A program made the position numbers and the translations under genes. Of a stretch of 64,000 bases of DNA, positions 1 through 7,213 are shown piece by piece; position 1 is the first letter of the stretch, and each line of letters begins with the position of its first letter. The notes below the pieces were generated by a model, which saw only the letters and a list, made by a program, of their open reading frames with translations, searched no databases and had not been told where the DNA came from. The stretch comes from Alcaligenaceae bacterium SAGV5 (GTDB taxonomy: Bacteria; Pseudomonadota; Gammaproteobacteria; Burkholderiales; Burkholderiaceae_B): the NCBI GenBank assembly GCA_009360345.1, contig SPDP01000001.1, positions 1,550,001 through 1,614,000 on the forward strand. Direction: 5' to 3'.

Positions 1-507
1 GCTGCGGCCGCCGTCGGCGGCCAGCAGGTAGGCGGCGCGCACCTTTCGTTCGCCGCCGTCTTCGCGACGCAGCGTCGCGGTGACGCCGCCCTCGTCCTGC
101 TCCAGCGCCACCAGTTCCACGCCCAGCTCCAGCGCGACGTGGGGAAAGCGCGCCAGGCCGGCGCGCAGGGTCTGTTCGCCCAGGGGCTGCGAGAACAGGT
201 TGCGCCGGTACCAGCCGAACTCGCGCGTGGCGGGCAGGATCTCGGCGAAGCATTGCTTGCGGGCGCCGTACATGCGCATGGGCACGTTCTGGATCATGTC
301 GCGCAGCATGGCCTCGGCCAGGCCGGCGGCCTGGAAGGTGCGCATGGCCTCGTCGTCCAGGCCTACCGCGCGTGGATATTCCAGGATCGCCGGACTGCGG
401 TCGACCAGCAGCGTGCCGACCCCGTAGGTACCCAGCAGGTTGGCCAGCGTCGCGCCCACCGGACCGGCGCCGACGACCAGCACGGGCACGTCGCAAGACT
501 TGTTCAT
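1..507 (-). CDS. FAD-dependent aromatic hydroxylase (MhpA-like), partial at left edge
   Basis: Reading leftwards from the ATG at 507, an open frame of 169 codons continues to the window edge, so only the N-terminal third is visible. It begins MNKSCDVPVLVVGAGPVGAT, with the GxGxxG dinucleotide-binding motif of PheA/TfdB/MhpA flavoprotein hydroxylases at residues 13-18. Further on are a PRAVGLDDEAMR segment (FAD contact region in this family) and ADGGRS at the cut end. Such enzymes hydroxylate phenolic rings with NAD(P)H and O2. It lies 19 nt after the NIPSNAP gene and is the last visible gene of the operon starting at 6244. The exact substrate cannot be read from the sequence. Confidence 0.88.
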   Translation of the reverse strand, partial: MNKSCDVPVLVVGAGPVGATLANLLGTYGVGTLLVDRSPAILEYPRAVGLDDEAMRTFQAAGLAEAMLRDMIQNVPMRMYGARKQCFAEILPATREFGWYRRNLFSQPLGEQTLRAGLARFPHVALELGVELVALEQDEGGVTATLRREDGGERKVRAAYLLAADGGRS

Positions 508-526
508 CCCTGTTCTCCGATGCGCC

Positions 527-823
527 TCAGGCCTGCGCGAGGATGCGGCTTTCCTGCCGCACCAGCAGGTGCCGGACCGACTTGCGGAAGGCGGCGAACT
601 CGGCGTCCGCGGCCAGCACCGCGCGGCGGCTGGCGCGTTCGTCCAGCGATTCGTAGGCCCACAGGAAGATGAGCTGGTTGAGCTCGCCGGTCTCGGACTG
701 GTAGAGGCCGGCCAGGTTGCCCAGGATGCGCGTCTGCAACGCCTGGGCGGATTGTTTGTAGATGCGCAGGTATTCCGCGCCGCCGCCCGGCACCAGCGTG
801 TAGGTCCGCATTTCCACCATCAT
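527..823 (-). CDS. NIPSNAP family protein
   Basis: Small protein of about 98 residues, beginning MMVEMRTYTLVPGGG. The MRTYTL..G..EYL opening and the later LIFLWAYESLDERASRR segment match the NIPSNAP fold, a ferredoxin-like alpha/beta barrel related to heme-degrading monooxygenases and dimeric barrel proteins. The ATG at 823 was preferred because GAGGAG lies 9 nt upstream; an in-frame ATG at 832 abuts that ribosome-binding site, and 820 is another option. It sits between the alpha/beta hydrolase and the flavin hydroxylase in the same operon. NIPSNAP genes are common riders in aromatic degradation operons, but their biochemical role there is unknown. Confidence 0.8.
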   Translation of the reverse strand: MMVEMRTYTLVPGGGAEYLRIYKQSAQALQTRILGNLAGLYQSETGELNQLIFLWAYESLDERASRRAVLAADAEFAAFRKSVRHLLVRQESRILAQA

Positions 824-836
824 GATGTGCATCTCC

Positions 837-1685
837 TCAGGGCGCGGGGGCCGCGCCCAGAAACTCCGTGACCGCCCGCGCGACCCGCTCGGGCTGGTCG
901 TCGTGGACGTAGTGGCCCGCATCGGGGATCTCCCGCCAGGCAACCGCGGGATTGCGCGCCTCCATGGCCTGGGCGGTCGCCACGCTCAGGTAGTCCGACC
1001 GGCCGCCGCGCAGGACCAGCGTGGGGCAACGCAGCGCCTCGACCGGCGGCCACAGGTCGACCACCCGGGCCGGGTCGGGATCGAGCCGGGCGGCCTTGAT
1101 GCCCGCATGGTCATAGCGCCAGCGCAGGCGGCCGCCATCCGGCTCCAGCATGTGGCGCAGCCGCGCCGCGATGGCCTCGGGGGTCACCGTGGGCCGGATC
1201 TCGCGCATGAAGGCCTCGGCTTCGCCCCAGTCGGCGAAGGACTCGGGCGTGCGGGACAGTTCCGCGCGGATACGCCGGGCGCCATCGCTGTCGTCGAAGG
1301 CGCCCGGTCCGGCGTCCTCGACCACCAGCCTGCGCACCCGGTCGGGATGGGCGGCGGCGTAGACGATGGCATTGATGCCGCCCATGGAGTGCCCGAGCAG
1401 GTCGAAACGGGACAGCCCCAGTTGTTCGGCCACCGCGCGCACGTCCTGGACGTAGGCATCGGTGTAGTAGTTGTGGCCCGGGTCCCAGTCGCTCTGTCCG
1501 CGGCCGCGATGGTCGAGCGCCAGCACCCGGTAGCCGGGCTGCAGCGCGCCGGCCAGCCCCTCGAAGGTGTCGGCGAAGCTGCGTATGCCGTGCAGCATCA
1601 GCACCGGCCAGCCGTCGGCATCGCCCCAGTCCGCGACGTGCAGGTTCAGGCCCGCGCAACGGACAGTATGGTCGCGGCGGTCCAT
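837..1685 (-). CDS. alpha/beta-fold hydrolase (C-C or ester hydrolase)
   Basis: 282 residues, the usual length for this fold. LMLHGIRSF near residue 30 supplies the oxyanion-hole HG motif, GHSMGG near residue 98 is the nucleophile elbow with the catalytic serine, and a late DAGHYVHDDQPE carries the probable catalytic histidine. In aromatic operons, relatives (MhpC, BphD type) hydrolyse the carbon-carbon bond of meta-cleavage products, while others are simple esterases. The VOC-type dioxygenase-like gene two positions upstream makes the meta-cleavage reading attractive but unproven. It follows the DUF1185 gene without a gap, which suggests translational coupling. Confidence 0.88.
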   Translation of the reverse strand: MDRRDHTVRCAGLNLHVADWGDADGWPVLMLHGIRSFADTFEGLAGALQPGYRVLALDHRGRGQSDWDPGHNYYTDAYVQDVRAVAEQLGLSRFDLLGHSMGGINAIVYAAAHPDRVRRLVVEDAGPGAFDDSDGARRIRAELSRTPESFADWGEAEAFMREIRPTVTPEAIAARLRHMLEPDGGRLRWRYDHAGIKAARLDPDPARVVDLWPPVEALRCPTLVLRGGRSDYLSVATAQAMEARNPAVAWREIPDAGHYVHDDQPERVARAVTEFLGAAPAP

Positions 1686-1686
1686 G

Positions 1687-2286
1687 TCAGTTCAGCCCGT
1701 CGCCGACGATGTCGCCCGCCTTCAAGCCGCCCAGGCGGGCATGCAGCCGGCCGCGCGTGGCGAAGGCAAAGGCGATCAGCACTTCATCGCGGTTGGGCGC
1801 ATCGTTGAACATGGCCGACACCGTGTCGTAGTGGGAGCGCACGTACAGCGCGTCCTTGTGCGCCAGCGGAATGTCGATGACCGTGCCCGGGCCGCCGCGC
1901 TTGCCGGTGGACGGCACCCACGACTGGCCGCCGCCCAGGGCGTCGCGCACGGGGTTGGCGAACACCGTGGTCAGGAGCGCGTTGCCGTGCTCGTACTCGC
2001 CGTCCGCGCCCACCAGGCAGGCCTTGCCGTAGCTTTCGATGGGCGTGCCGGCGGCCGCCTCCTGGATACGGCGGCCGAACTCCACGCCCAGCAGGTTCGA
2101 GGGCTCGATGTACGCGCCCAGGTTGTCCTCGTGGCGGCCGGCGTAGGGGTTGTGCAGCACGACGCCCACGACGATCTTGCGCAGCGGGTCGCCGTCGGCG
2201 GGCATGCCCGATTCGGTGGCCAGCGTGTCCTCGATCTGGAGGTACCACTTGCGGATATGGTAGGGGCCGAAGTTGGGGGATTTCAT
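1687..2286 (-). CDS. amino acid synthesis family protein (DUF1185, PF06684)
   Basis: 199 residues, starting MKSPNFGPYHIRKWYLQIED. The RKWYLQIEDTL opening, the ISxGxPLRKI-like segment (here GDPLRKIVVGVVLHNPYAG), the ACLVGADGEYEHGNA stretch and the LAHKDALYVRSHYDT stretch are recognisable DUF1185 signatures. The family structure has been described as a variant of the Bacillus chorismate mutase fold, with a proposed role in amino-acid metabolism; the reaction is not established. Here it sits inside an aromatic-type degradation operon between the VOC protein and the hydrolase, 26 nt after the VOC gene. A function on a ring-cleavage product is possible but cannot be deduced. Confidence 0.85.
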   Translation of the reverse strand: MKSPNFGPYHIRKWYLQIEDTLATESGMPADGDPLRKIVVGVVLHNPYAGRHEDNLGAYIEPSNLLGVEFGRRIQEAAAGTPIESYGKACLVGADGEYEHGNALLTTVFANPVRDALGGGQSWVPSTGKRGGPGTVIDIPLAHKDALYVRSHYDTVSAMFNDAPNRDEVLIAFAFATRGRLHARLGGLKAGDIVGDGLN

Positions 2287-2312
2287 GATGGGTTCCGTGA
2301 TTCGATAAGGGT

Positions 2313-2783
2313 TCAGAGCGGCCGCAGGTCGATGGGGTCGCTGGGCGCGTGATACTGGTGCAGGATGCGCTTGCCCTCTTCGTCGTCGTGCACCGTGTGG
2401 CAGAAGAATTCCAGGCGGTGGCCGTCGGGATCGTGGAAATAGACGCCATAGCCGACCTTGTGGTCGGTGGTTTTGACCACCTCGACGCCCTTGCGCAGCA
2501 ACATCCCGTACAGGCGGCGCAGCTCGTCGACGTCGCCGTCTATCTCCAGGCCGTAGTGCTGCATGTTGATCTGGCCGCGCGACAGCGGCGAGCCGTCGGC
2601 GGACTCGGCGCGGATCAGCGCGATGTCGTGGTGCTTGACGCCGAACGAAAGGAACACCCACTTCTCGCCGCGCGCCGTCTCGGTCATGCCCAGCACGTCC
2701 TCGTACCAGGGGCCCGACTTGAACGGGTCGGCCACGAACAGGGAAAGATGCGTGCGGGTGATCCGGGGCTTGATATCCTGCAT
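2313..2783 (-). CDS. VOC/glyoxalase family protein, possible extradiol ring-cleavage dioxygenase
   Basis: 156 residues forming a single vicinal-oxygen-chelate module: THLSLFVADPFKSGPWYEDV at the start, INMQHYGLEI in the middle and DPDGHRLEFF near the end. These place His near 12, His near 75 and Glu near 124 at the spots where type I extradiol dioxygenases and glyoxalases bind metal. A one-domain member could cleave a catechol made by the neighbouring flavin hydroxylase, with the hydrolase acting next; glyoxalase, epimerase or binding roles remain possible. The ATG at 2783 has a GAGGAG-type site just upstream and lies 11 nt after the preceding gene's stop. Confidence 0.8.
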   Translation of the reverse strand: MQDIKPRITRTHLSLFVADPFKSGPWYEDVLGMTETARGEKWVFLSFGVKHHDIALIRAESADGSPLSRGQINMQHYGLEIDGDVDELRRLYGMLLRKGVEVVKTTDHKVGYGVYFHDPDGHRLEFFCHTVHDDEEGKRILHQYHAPSDPIDLRPL

Positions 2784-2794
2784 GGCGTGTCTCC

Positions 2795-3838
2795 TCAGAC
2801 GATGGACTGCGGATGCGCGTGCACCGGCGCCACGTGGGGCGTCCACGCGACCGAGGTGATCTCGCTGAAATCGCGCCAGTCCTTGAACCAGCTGCGCCCG
2901 CCATCCATGGAGCGGAACAGGTGGCCGTACTTGGTGCCGGCCAGCACGAAGCGCGGATCGGCCGCGTGCGTGCCGAAGGCCCAGAAGGTCGAATTGGGCG
3001 CGGCATGCAGCAGCGCCCGCTCCCAGGTCGCGCCCCGGTCGGCCGAGCGGTAGATGTGGCTGCGCGTGCCGGGCGTACCGTCGCCGATGGCCAGCAGCAA
3101 GGCGCTGCCGTCGGCCAGGGGCTGGGCGGTGCGGGTGTAGTACATGCCGTCGAAGCGCAGGCGCGAGGGTTCTCCCACCCACGTCCGCCCGTCGTCGGTG
3201 CTGGCATAGACGGTGTTGACCGACAGCACCAGCGTCTTCCTGGGTTGCCCGTCCGCCGGCGCGAGAATGGTGACGCCGTGGATGTCGGGATTGGCGATCG
3301 CGCCTTCGCGCGCGCCCTCCTGGTCGACGCGCGTCCAGGTGTCGCCGCGGTCGCCGCTGCGCCAGGCGCCGCCTTCCTCCACGCCGAACCAGACCTCGCC
3401 CGCCACCGCCGGATCCACGCAGATGGCCAGGATGCGCGGCCGGTTCACGCCCCGGCAGAACTCCGGGATCTCCGGCGGCAGCCGGGTCCAGCTCGCGCCG
3501 CCGTCCAGCGACCGGAACATGGCCGCGCGCGAGGGCGCGCCGGTGCCGGCGTACACCACGGACGGATCGCGCGGATCGATGGCCAGGGCCCAGACCGTCA
3601 TGCCGTCCGCGGGCGAGGCGATGCGCGTGAAATGCGCGCCGCCGTCGGTGCTCAGGCAGATGCCGCAATCGGCCCCGGCGAACACGCGGCGCAGATCGGC
3701 CGGGTCCACCGCCAGGCAGCGGACCACGCCGTCGAACTCGATGGCTTCCTTCAGGCCCAGCCGGTGCCAGCTCGCGCCGTCGTCGACGCTGCGCAGGATG
3801 CCCTGTCCGGCCGTTCCCACCAATAGCGTGCCTTGCAT
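2795..3838 (-). CDS. Asp-box (BNR) repeat beta-propeller protein
   Basis: 347 residues built from repeated Asp-box motifs (S-x-D-x-G-x-x-W): SVDDGASW, STDGGAHF, SLDGGASW, SGDRGDTW, STDDGRTW, SADRGATW and SMDGGRSW, spaced as in a six- or seven-bladed propeller. This fold is shared by sialidases, photosystem II assembly factor Ycf48 and many unassigned proteins. No signal peptide or sialidase arginine triad was seen, so a cytoplasmic, non-sialidase role seems more likely. The gene lies between the degenerate SDR and the VOC protein with gaps of 14 and 11 nt, clearly in one operon. Function unknown; it may be a scaffold or lactonase-like enzyme. Confidence 0.82.
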   Translation of the reverse strand: MQGTLLVGTAGQGILRSVDDGASWHRLGLKEAIEFDGVVRCLAVDPADLRRVFAGADCGICLSTDGGAHFTRIASPADGMTVWALAIDPRDPSVVYAGTGAPSRAAMFRSLDGGASWTRLPPEIPEFCRGVNRPRILAICVDPAVAGEVWFGVEEGGAWRSGDRGDTWTRVDQEGAREGAIANPDIHGVTILAPADGQPRKTLVLSVNTVYASTDDGRTWVGEPSRLRFDGMYYTRTAQPLADGSALLLAIGDGTPGTRSHIYRSADRGATWERALLHAAPNSTFWAFGTHAADPRFVLAGTKYGHLFRSMDGGRSWFKDWRDFSEITSVAWTPHVAPVHAHPQSIV

Positions 3839-3852
3839 GGTTCTTCTCCCGC

Positions 3853-4647
3853 TCAAAGGAAAATGCCGCGCGTGATGCCGCCGTCCACGCCTATCGACTC
3901 GCCGGTGATGGCGGCCGCCCGGGGCGAGGCCAGGAACAGGATGGTGTCGGCGATCTCGGCGGGCGTCAGCGTGCGCCGGATGGGCGTGGCGCGGACGTAG
4001 TTGGCCTCGACCTCGTCCACGCTCAGTCCCTGCTTGGCGGCTTCCTTCTCGTACAGCTCGCGGATGTGGGGCGTATCGACCACGCCGGGGTGGATCACGT
4101 TGACCGTGATGCCGTGAGGCCCGAGCTGGTCCGACAGGGTCTTGGTCATGTGGCACACGGCCACGTTGCGCATGCCCGAGAGCTGCTTGCTGCCGCGCCC
4201 GGTCAGGCCACCGATGTTGACGATGCGGCCATAGCCGCCGGCCTTCATGTGCCGTGCCGCTTCCTTGGCGCAGCGCATGTAGCCCACGACCTTGATGTTG
4301 ATGTCCTGCAGCAGTCCCTCGGGATCGGCCAGCTCGATCTCGCTGCGCACCAGCCCGCCCGGATGGGCCGCGCCGTTGACCAGGATGTCCAGGCGGCCGA
4401 AGTGCGCGGCCACGCGATCCATCATTGCCGCCACCTGCGCGGTATCGGACACGTCGGCCGCCACTGGCAGCACGTCCACGCCATGCGCGGCGCGGATCTC
4501 GCGCGCGGCCGCATCGAGCTGGGCCTGGTTGCGCGAGACGATCGCCACGTTCACGCCTTCGGCCGCCAGGGCCTCGGCGGTCGCCCGTCCTATGCCCAGG
4601 CTGCCGCCCGTCACGACCGCCGCGCGGCCTTTCAGTTCTAGGTCCAT
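3853..4647 (-). CDS. short-chain dehydrogenase/reductase-like protein with degenerate active site
   Basis: 264 residues with a full Rossmann framework: VVTGGSLGIGRATAEALA (cofactor loop, TGxxxGIG), DILVNGAAHPGG (NNAG variant) and a C-terminal GESIGVDGGITRG. The catalytic tetrad is missing. The motif normally YSASK reads SGMRN just before VAVCHMTKTLSDQLGPHGIT, so Tyr is Ser and Lys is Asn, and the usual NISS serine region reads NIGG. It may bind NAD(P) without classical hydride transfer, or use a different chemistry. The start at 4647 was chosen because GGAGAA precedes a double ATG (4650/4647). It is the second gene of the operon, 49 nt after the TPP enzyme. Confidence 0.85.
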   Translation of the reverse strand: MDLELKGRAAVVTGGSLGIGRATAEALAAEGVNVAIVSRNQAQLDAAAREIRAAHGVDVLPVAADVSDTAQVAAMMDRVAAHFGRLDILVNGAAHPGGLVRSEIELADPEGLLQDINIKVVGYMRCAKEAARHMKAGGYGRIVNIGGLTGRGSKQLSGMRNVAVCHMTKTLSDQLGPHGITVNVIHPGVVDTPHIRELYEKEAAKQGLSVDEVEANYVRATPIRRTLTPAEIADTILFLASPRAAAITGESIGVDGGITRGIFL

Positions 4648-4696
4648 CATTTCTCCAATCAATCGTTATCGGCGCGGCCCCCAGGGGCCGGCGGCA

Positions 4697-6244
4697 CTAC
4701 AGCTGCATTTCGATCAGGGTCGGCCCGGGACGCGCGCAGGCGGCGGCGAAGGCCTCGGCCAGTTCCTCGGCCGTCTCGACCCGGCTGGACGGCACGCCGT
4801 AGCCGTCGGCCAGCCGCGTCCAGTCGATGCGCGGCCGGTCCAGGCTGGTCAGCGCCTCGGCCTGCGGACCGGGCTGCTCGCCGCGCGCCAGTTCCTTGCG
4901 CAGGATTCCGTACTGGTGATTGGCGGCGATCAGCACGACCACCGGCAGGTTCTCGTGCGCCAGCGACCAGAGCGTCTGCACCGTGTACTGCGTGCTGCCG
5001 TCCGACAGCAGCGCCACCACCCGGCGCCCGGGGCTGGCGATCGCCGCGCCCAGCGCCACCGGCAGGCCCTGCCCGATCGCGCCGCCGGTGTTGGTCAGCG
5101 CGGTGTGGCGGGCCGAGGCGGCCGAGGCGGCGTAGAACGGATAGCCGCAGGTGCCACCCTCCACCGAAACGATGGCGTCCCCGGGCAGCAGGCGCGCCAC
5201 CGTGGCCGAAACCGCCGCGGGGGTCAGCCGGCCCTGCTGCGCCGGCAGGGGCGCCGGCGCGGCGTCTTGCCAGGCGGGCGCGCCCAGCATCCCGGCCAGC
5301 GCCTCCAGGTAGTCCGCCACCGGTTCACCCGGCGCCCCCAGCGCCAGCAGCCGGCCGGACTCCACCATCCGGCTGGGGTGGCCCTCGTAGCCGAAGTAGG
5401 TCACGGGCGGCAGCGCGCCGGCCAGTACGACCACATCCGCTTCGTCCAGTACCGCCCGGGCGGGCTCGGGGAAATACGGCAGGCGATCGAAATCGGGCAG
5501 GCCGCCGCCGCGTTCGGCGCGCGACGGGAAAGTCTCGGCATAGGCCGACGCGCCCAGGGCGGCGCACAACCGGGCGGCGGCCCGCTGCCCGCGGGCGCCC
5601 AGGCCGCTGGCCGGCCCCCCGCCTCCCAGCAGGAACAGGACCTTGCGCGCGGACTTCAGCCGCGCGGCGCAGGCCGCGAGGTCGGGGGCGGCCACGGGTT
5701 CCGCGCGGGCATCGGCACCGGCGGCTTCATCGCTCGCGCCCGCCTCGCCCACCTGGAAATCGGCCGGGAAGATCACGGTCGCGCCCTGCCCGCCGCGCGC
5801 CAGGCTGGCGCGCACGGCTTCCCGGCCGGCCCGCGCGGCATCCCCGGCGCTGGCCACCCGGTGCACCCAGCCCGACACCGGCCGCGCCAGCGACTCGATA
5901 TCGGAAGTCAGCGGCGCATCGAACGGCAGATGCCAGCTCATGTGGTCGCCGATCAGGTTGACGATGGGGGTATGGGCGCGCCGGGCGTTGTGCAGGTTGG
6001 CGATCCCGTTGGCGAAGCCGGGCCCCAGGTGCAGCAGCGTGGCCGCCGGCGCGCCGCGCATGCGGCCATAGCCATCGGCGGCGCCGGTGCAGACGTTCTC
6101 CTGCAGGCCCAGCACGCAGCGCATGCCGGGCACGGCGTCGAACGCCCGCACGACGTCCAGTTCCGTCGTGCCGGGATTGGCGAAACACACCTCCACGCCT
6201 TCCACCTGCAAGGCCGCCAGCAAGGCTTGCGCTCCAGTCGTCAT
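4697..6244 (-). CDS. thiamine-diphosphate enzyme, acetolactate synthase / benzoylformate decarboxylase type
   Basis: 515 residues in the three-domain TPP layout. The pyrimidine domain carries the catalytic glutamate in LGLQENVCTGAADGYGRM near residue 50 and starts with the typical FANPGTTELDVVRAF. The C-terminal domain carries the diphosphate-binding region as LLSDGSTQYTVQTLWSLA, with the canonical GDG read here as SDG. This is the first gene of the operon, divergent from IclR. The family ranges from 2-oxoacid decarboxylases (MdlC) to carboligases, and the substrate cannot be assigned. The short 515-residue length and lack of an FAD-domain signature favour a decarboxylase-like enzyme over true acetolactate synthase. 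Confidence 0.85.
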   Translation of the reverse strand: MTTGAQALLAALQVEGVEVCFANPGTTELDVVRAFDAVPGMRCVLGLQENVCTGAADGYGRMRGAPAATLLHLGPGFANGIANLHNARRAHTPIVNLIGDHMSWHLPFDAPLTSDIESLARPVSGWVHRVASAGDAARAGREAVRASLARGGQGATVIFPADFQVGEAGASDEAAGADARAEPVAAPDLAACAARLKSARKVLFLLGGGGPASGLGARGQRAAARLCAALGASAYAETFPSRAERGGGLPDFDRLPYFPEPARAVLDEADVVVLAGALPPVTYFGYEGHPSRMVESGRLLALGAPGEPVADYLEALAGMLGAPAWQDAAPAPLPAQQGRLTPAAVSATVARLLPGDAIVSVEGGTCGYPFYAASAASARHTALTNTGGAIGQGLPVALGAAIASPGRRVVALLSDGSTQYTVQTLWSLAHENLPVVVLIAANHQYGILRKELARGEQPGPQAEALTSLDRPRIDWTRLADGYGVPSSRVETAEELAEAFAAACARPGPTLIEMQL

Positions 6245-6259
6245 GTCGAACTCCTTTTT

Positions 6260-6345
6260 TTCAGTATTATCGCTATTCGATAAAAACGTAAATTCAATAA
6301 AAATATTGACCCCATAATTTCGATAGAAATTTGCTTATTTGATAA
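6260..6345. promoter_or_regulatory. AT-rich divergent promoter region with inverted repeats (likely IclR operators)
   Basis: The 201-bp gap between the divergent TPP-enzyme and IclR genes holds an AT-rich island unlike its surroundings. It contains TATCG-N5-CGATA at 6268-6282, AATTTC-GATA-GAAATT at 6316-6331, and a TTAT-TT-GATAA-like element around 6335-6345. All share a TTYGATA core. Placement between divergent genes suggests binding by the adjacent IclR protein; this is inferred, not shown. Confidence 0.5.
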
Positions 6346-6445
6346 ATTTGCATAACCTAGCGGGACGACGACGGCCCCTGGCTTGCCAAAGCGCCGCCAT
6401 TGCGGCACCCTGGCGGGCTTCGTTTTCCCCTGCCGTCCGCCTCTC

Positions 6446-7195
6446 ATGAACAGCCTTCGCCGCATGCTCGACGTCCTCGATCTCTTCAGGCCCGACCAGC
6501 CTGCCGTTGACGTCGACGTGATCTGCAACCAGCTCGGCTATGCGCCCGCCACGGCCTATCGCTACATCCGGGAGCTCTGCGCGGTGGGCCTCCTGGTGCG
6601 GCTTCCGGGGGGATATGCACTGGGGCCGCGCGTGATCCAGCTCGATCTGCAGATGCGCGAATACGACCCGATGCTCAACGAGAGCCGGGACCTGATCGAG
6701 GCCTTGGGGGAAGAAACGGGCCTGAACGTGCTGCTGAGCGAGCTGTACGGCAGCACCGTCATCACCGTCCACCACCACCCGGGGCGCGACGCCGAGCCGC
6801 TGCGCTTCGGCCGCGGCCGTCCCATGGCCCTGCTGCGCAGCGCCACGGCGCGCGTGGTACTGGCCAGCCTGCCGCCCCGCCAGTTGCGCCGCCTGTACGA
6901 CGAGCACGCGCAGGAAGCGGACATGCAGCGGCTGGGCGCCAGCTGGAAGGACTTCTCGCGCGCCATGCTGGAGATACGTCGCGCGGGATACTGCCTGTCC
7001 GTCGGCGACCTCGACCCGGACAAGGCCGGGATCGCGGCGCCGATCTTCGACGAACGCAAGCGGATACTGGGCAGCATCACCGCCGTGGGATCGGTGGACC
7101 GCTTCCAGGCATTCAACGAGGAATACCTGGCCAAGCGGCTGCGCGAGGCCGCCGGGGAAATCACACGCAGGATCTCGCAGGGCGCGCAGGCCTGA
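6446..7195 (+). CDS. IclR-family transcriptional regulator
   Basis: 249 residues. An N-terminal winged helix (SLRRMLDVLDLFRPDQPAVD, then a YAPATAYRYIREL recognition helix near residues 33-45) is followed by an effector domain with GRGRPMALLRSATARVVLASL and a late RAGYCLSVGDLDPDKAGIAAP stretch, both typical of IclR. The ATG at 6446 begins the family's usual start; the frame upstream to 6383 has no matching homology. It is transcribed away from the TPP-enzyme operon and probably controls it. The convergent Bug gene ends 18 nt beyond its stop codon. It resembles the second IclR protein at 14860-15615. Confidence 0.9.
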   Translation: MNSLRRMLDVLDLFRPDQPAVDVDVICNQLGYAPATAYRYIRELCAVGLLVRLPGGYALGPRVIQLDLQMREYDPMLNESRDLIEALGEETGLNVLLSELYGSTVITVHHHPGRDAEPLRFGRGRPMALLRSATARVVLASLPPRQLRRLYDEHAQEADMQRLGASWKDFSRAMLEIRRAGYCLSVGDLDPDKAGIAAPIFDERKRILGSITAVGSVDRFQAFNEEYLAKRLREAAGEITRRISQGAQA

Positions 7196-7213
7196 GGCAC
7201 TTCGGGCCGCATC

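Noticed and set aside
2795..3838. Sialidase (neuraminidase) activity for the Asp-box protein
   Set aside because: Asp boxes only define the propeller. No signal peptide and no arginine triad or FRIP-like motif were found, and the operon context is catabolic.
4697..6244. Biosynthetic acetolactate synthase large subunit
   Set aside because: It is short, has no regulatory subunit next to it, carries SDG instead of GDG, and is divergent from an IclR regulator inside a degradation operon.
4292..6283. A 663-codon plus-strand open frame
   Set aside because: It is the antisense of the TPP enzyme and part of the SDR; low-complexity translation rich in Gly, Arg, Ala and His with no motif.
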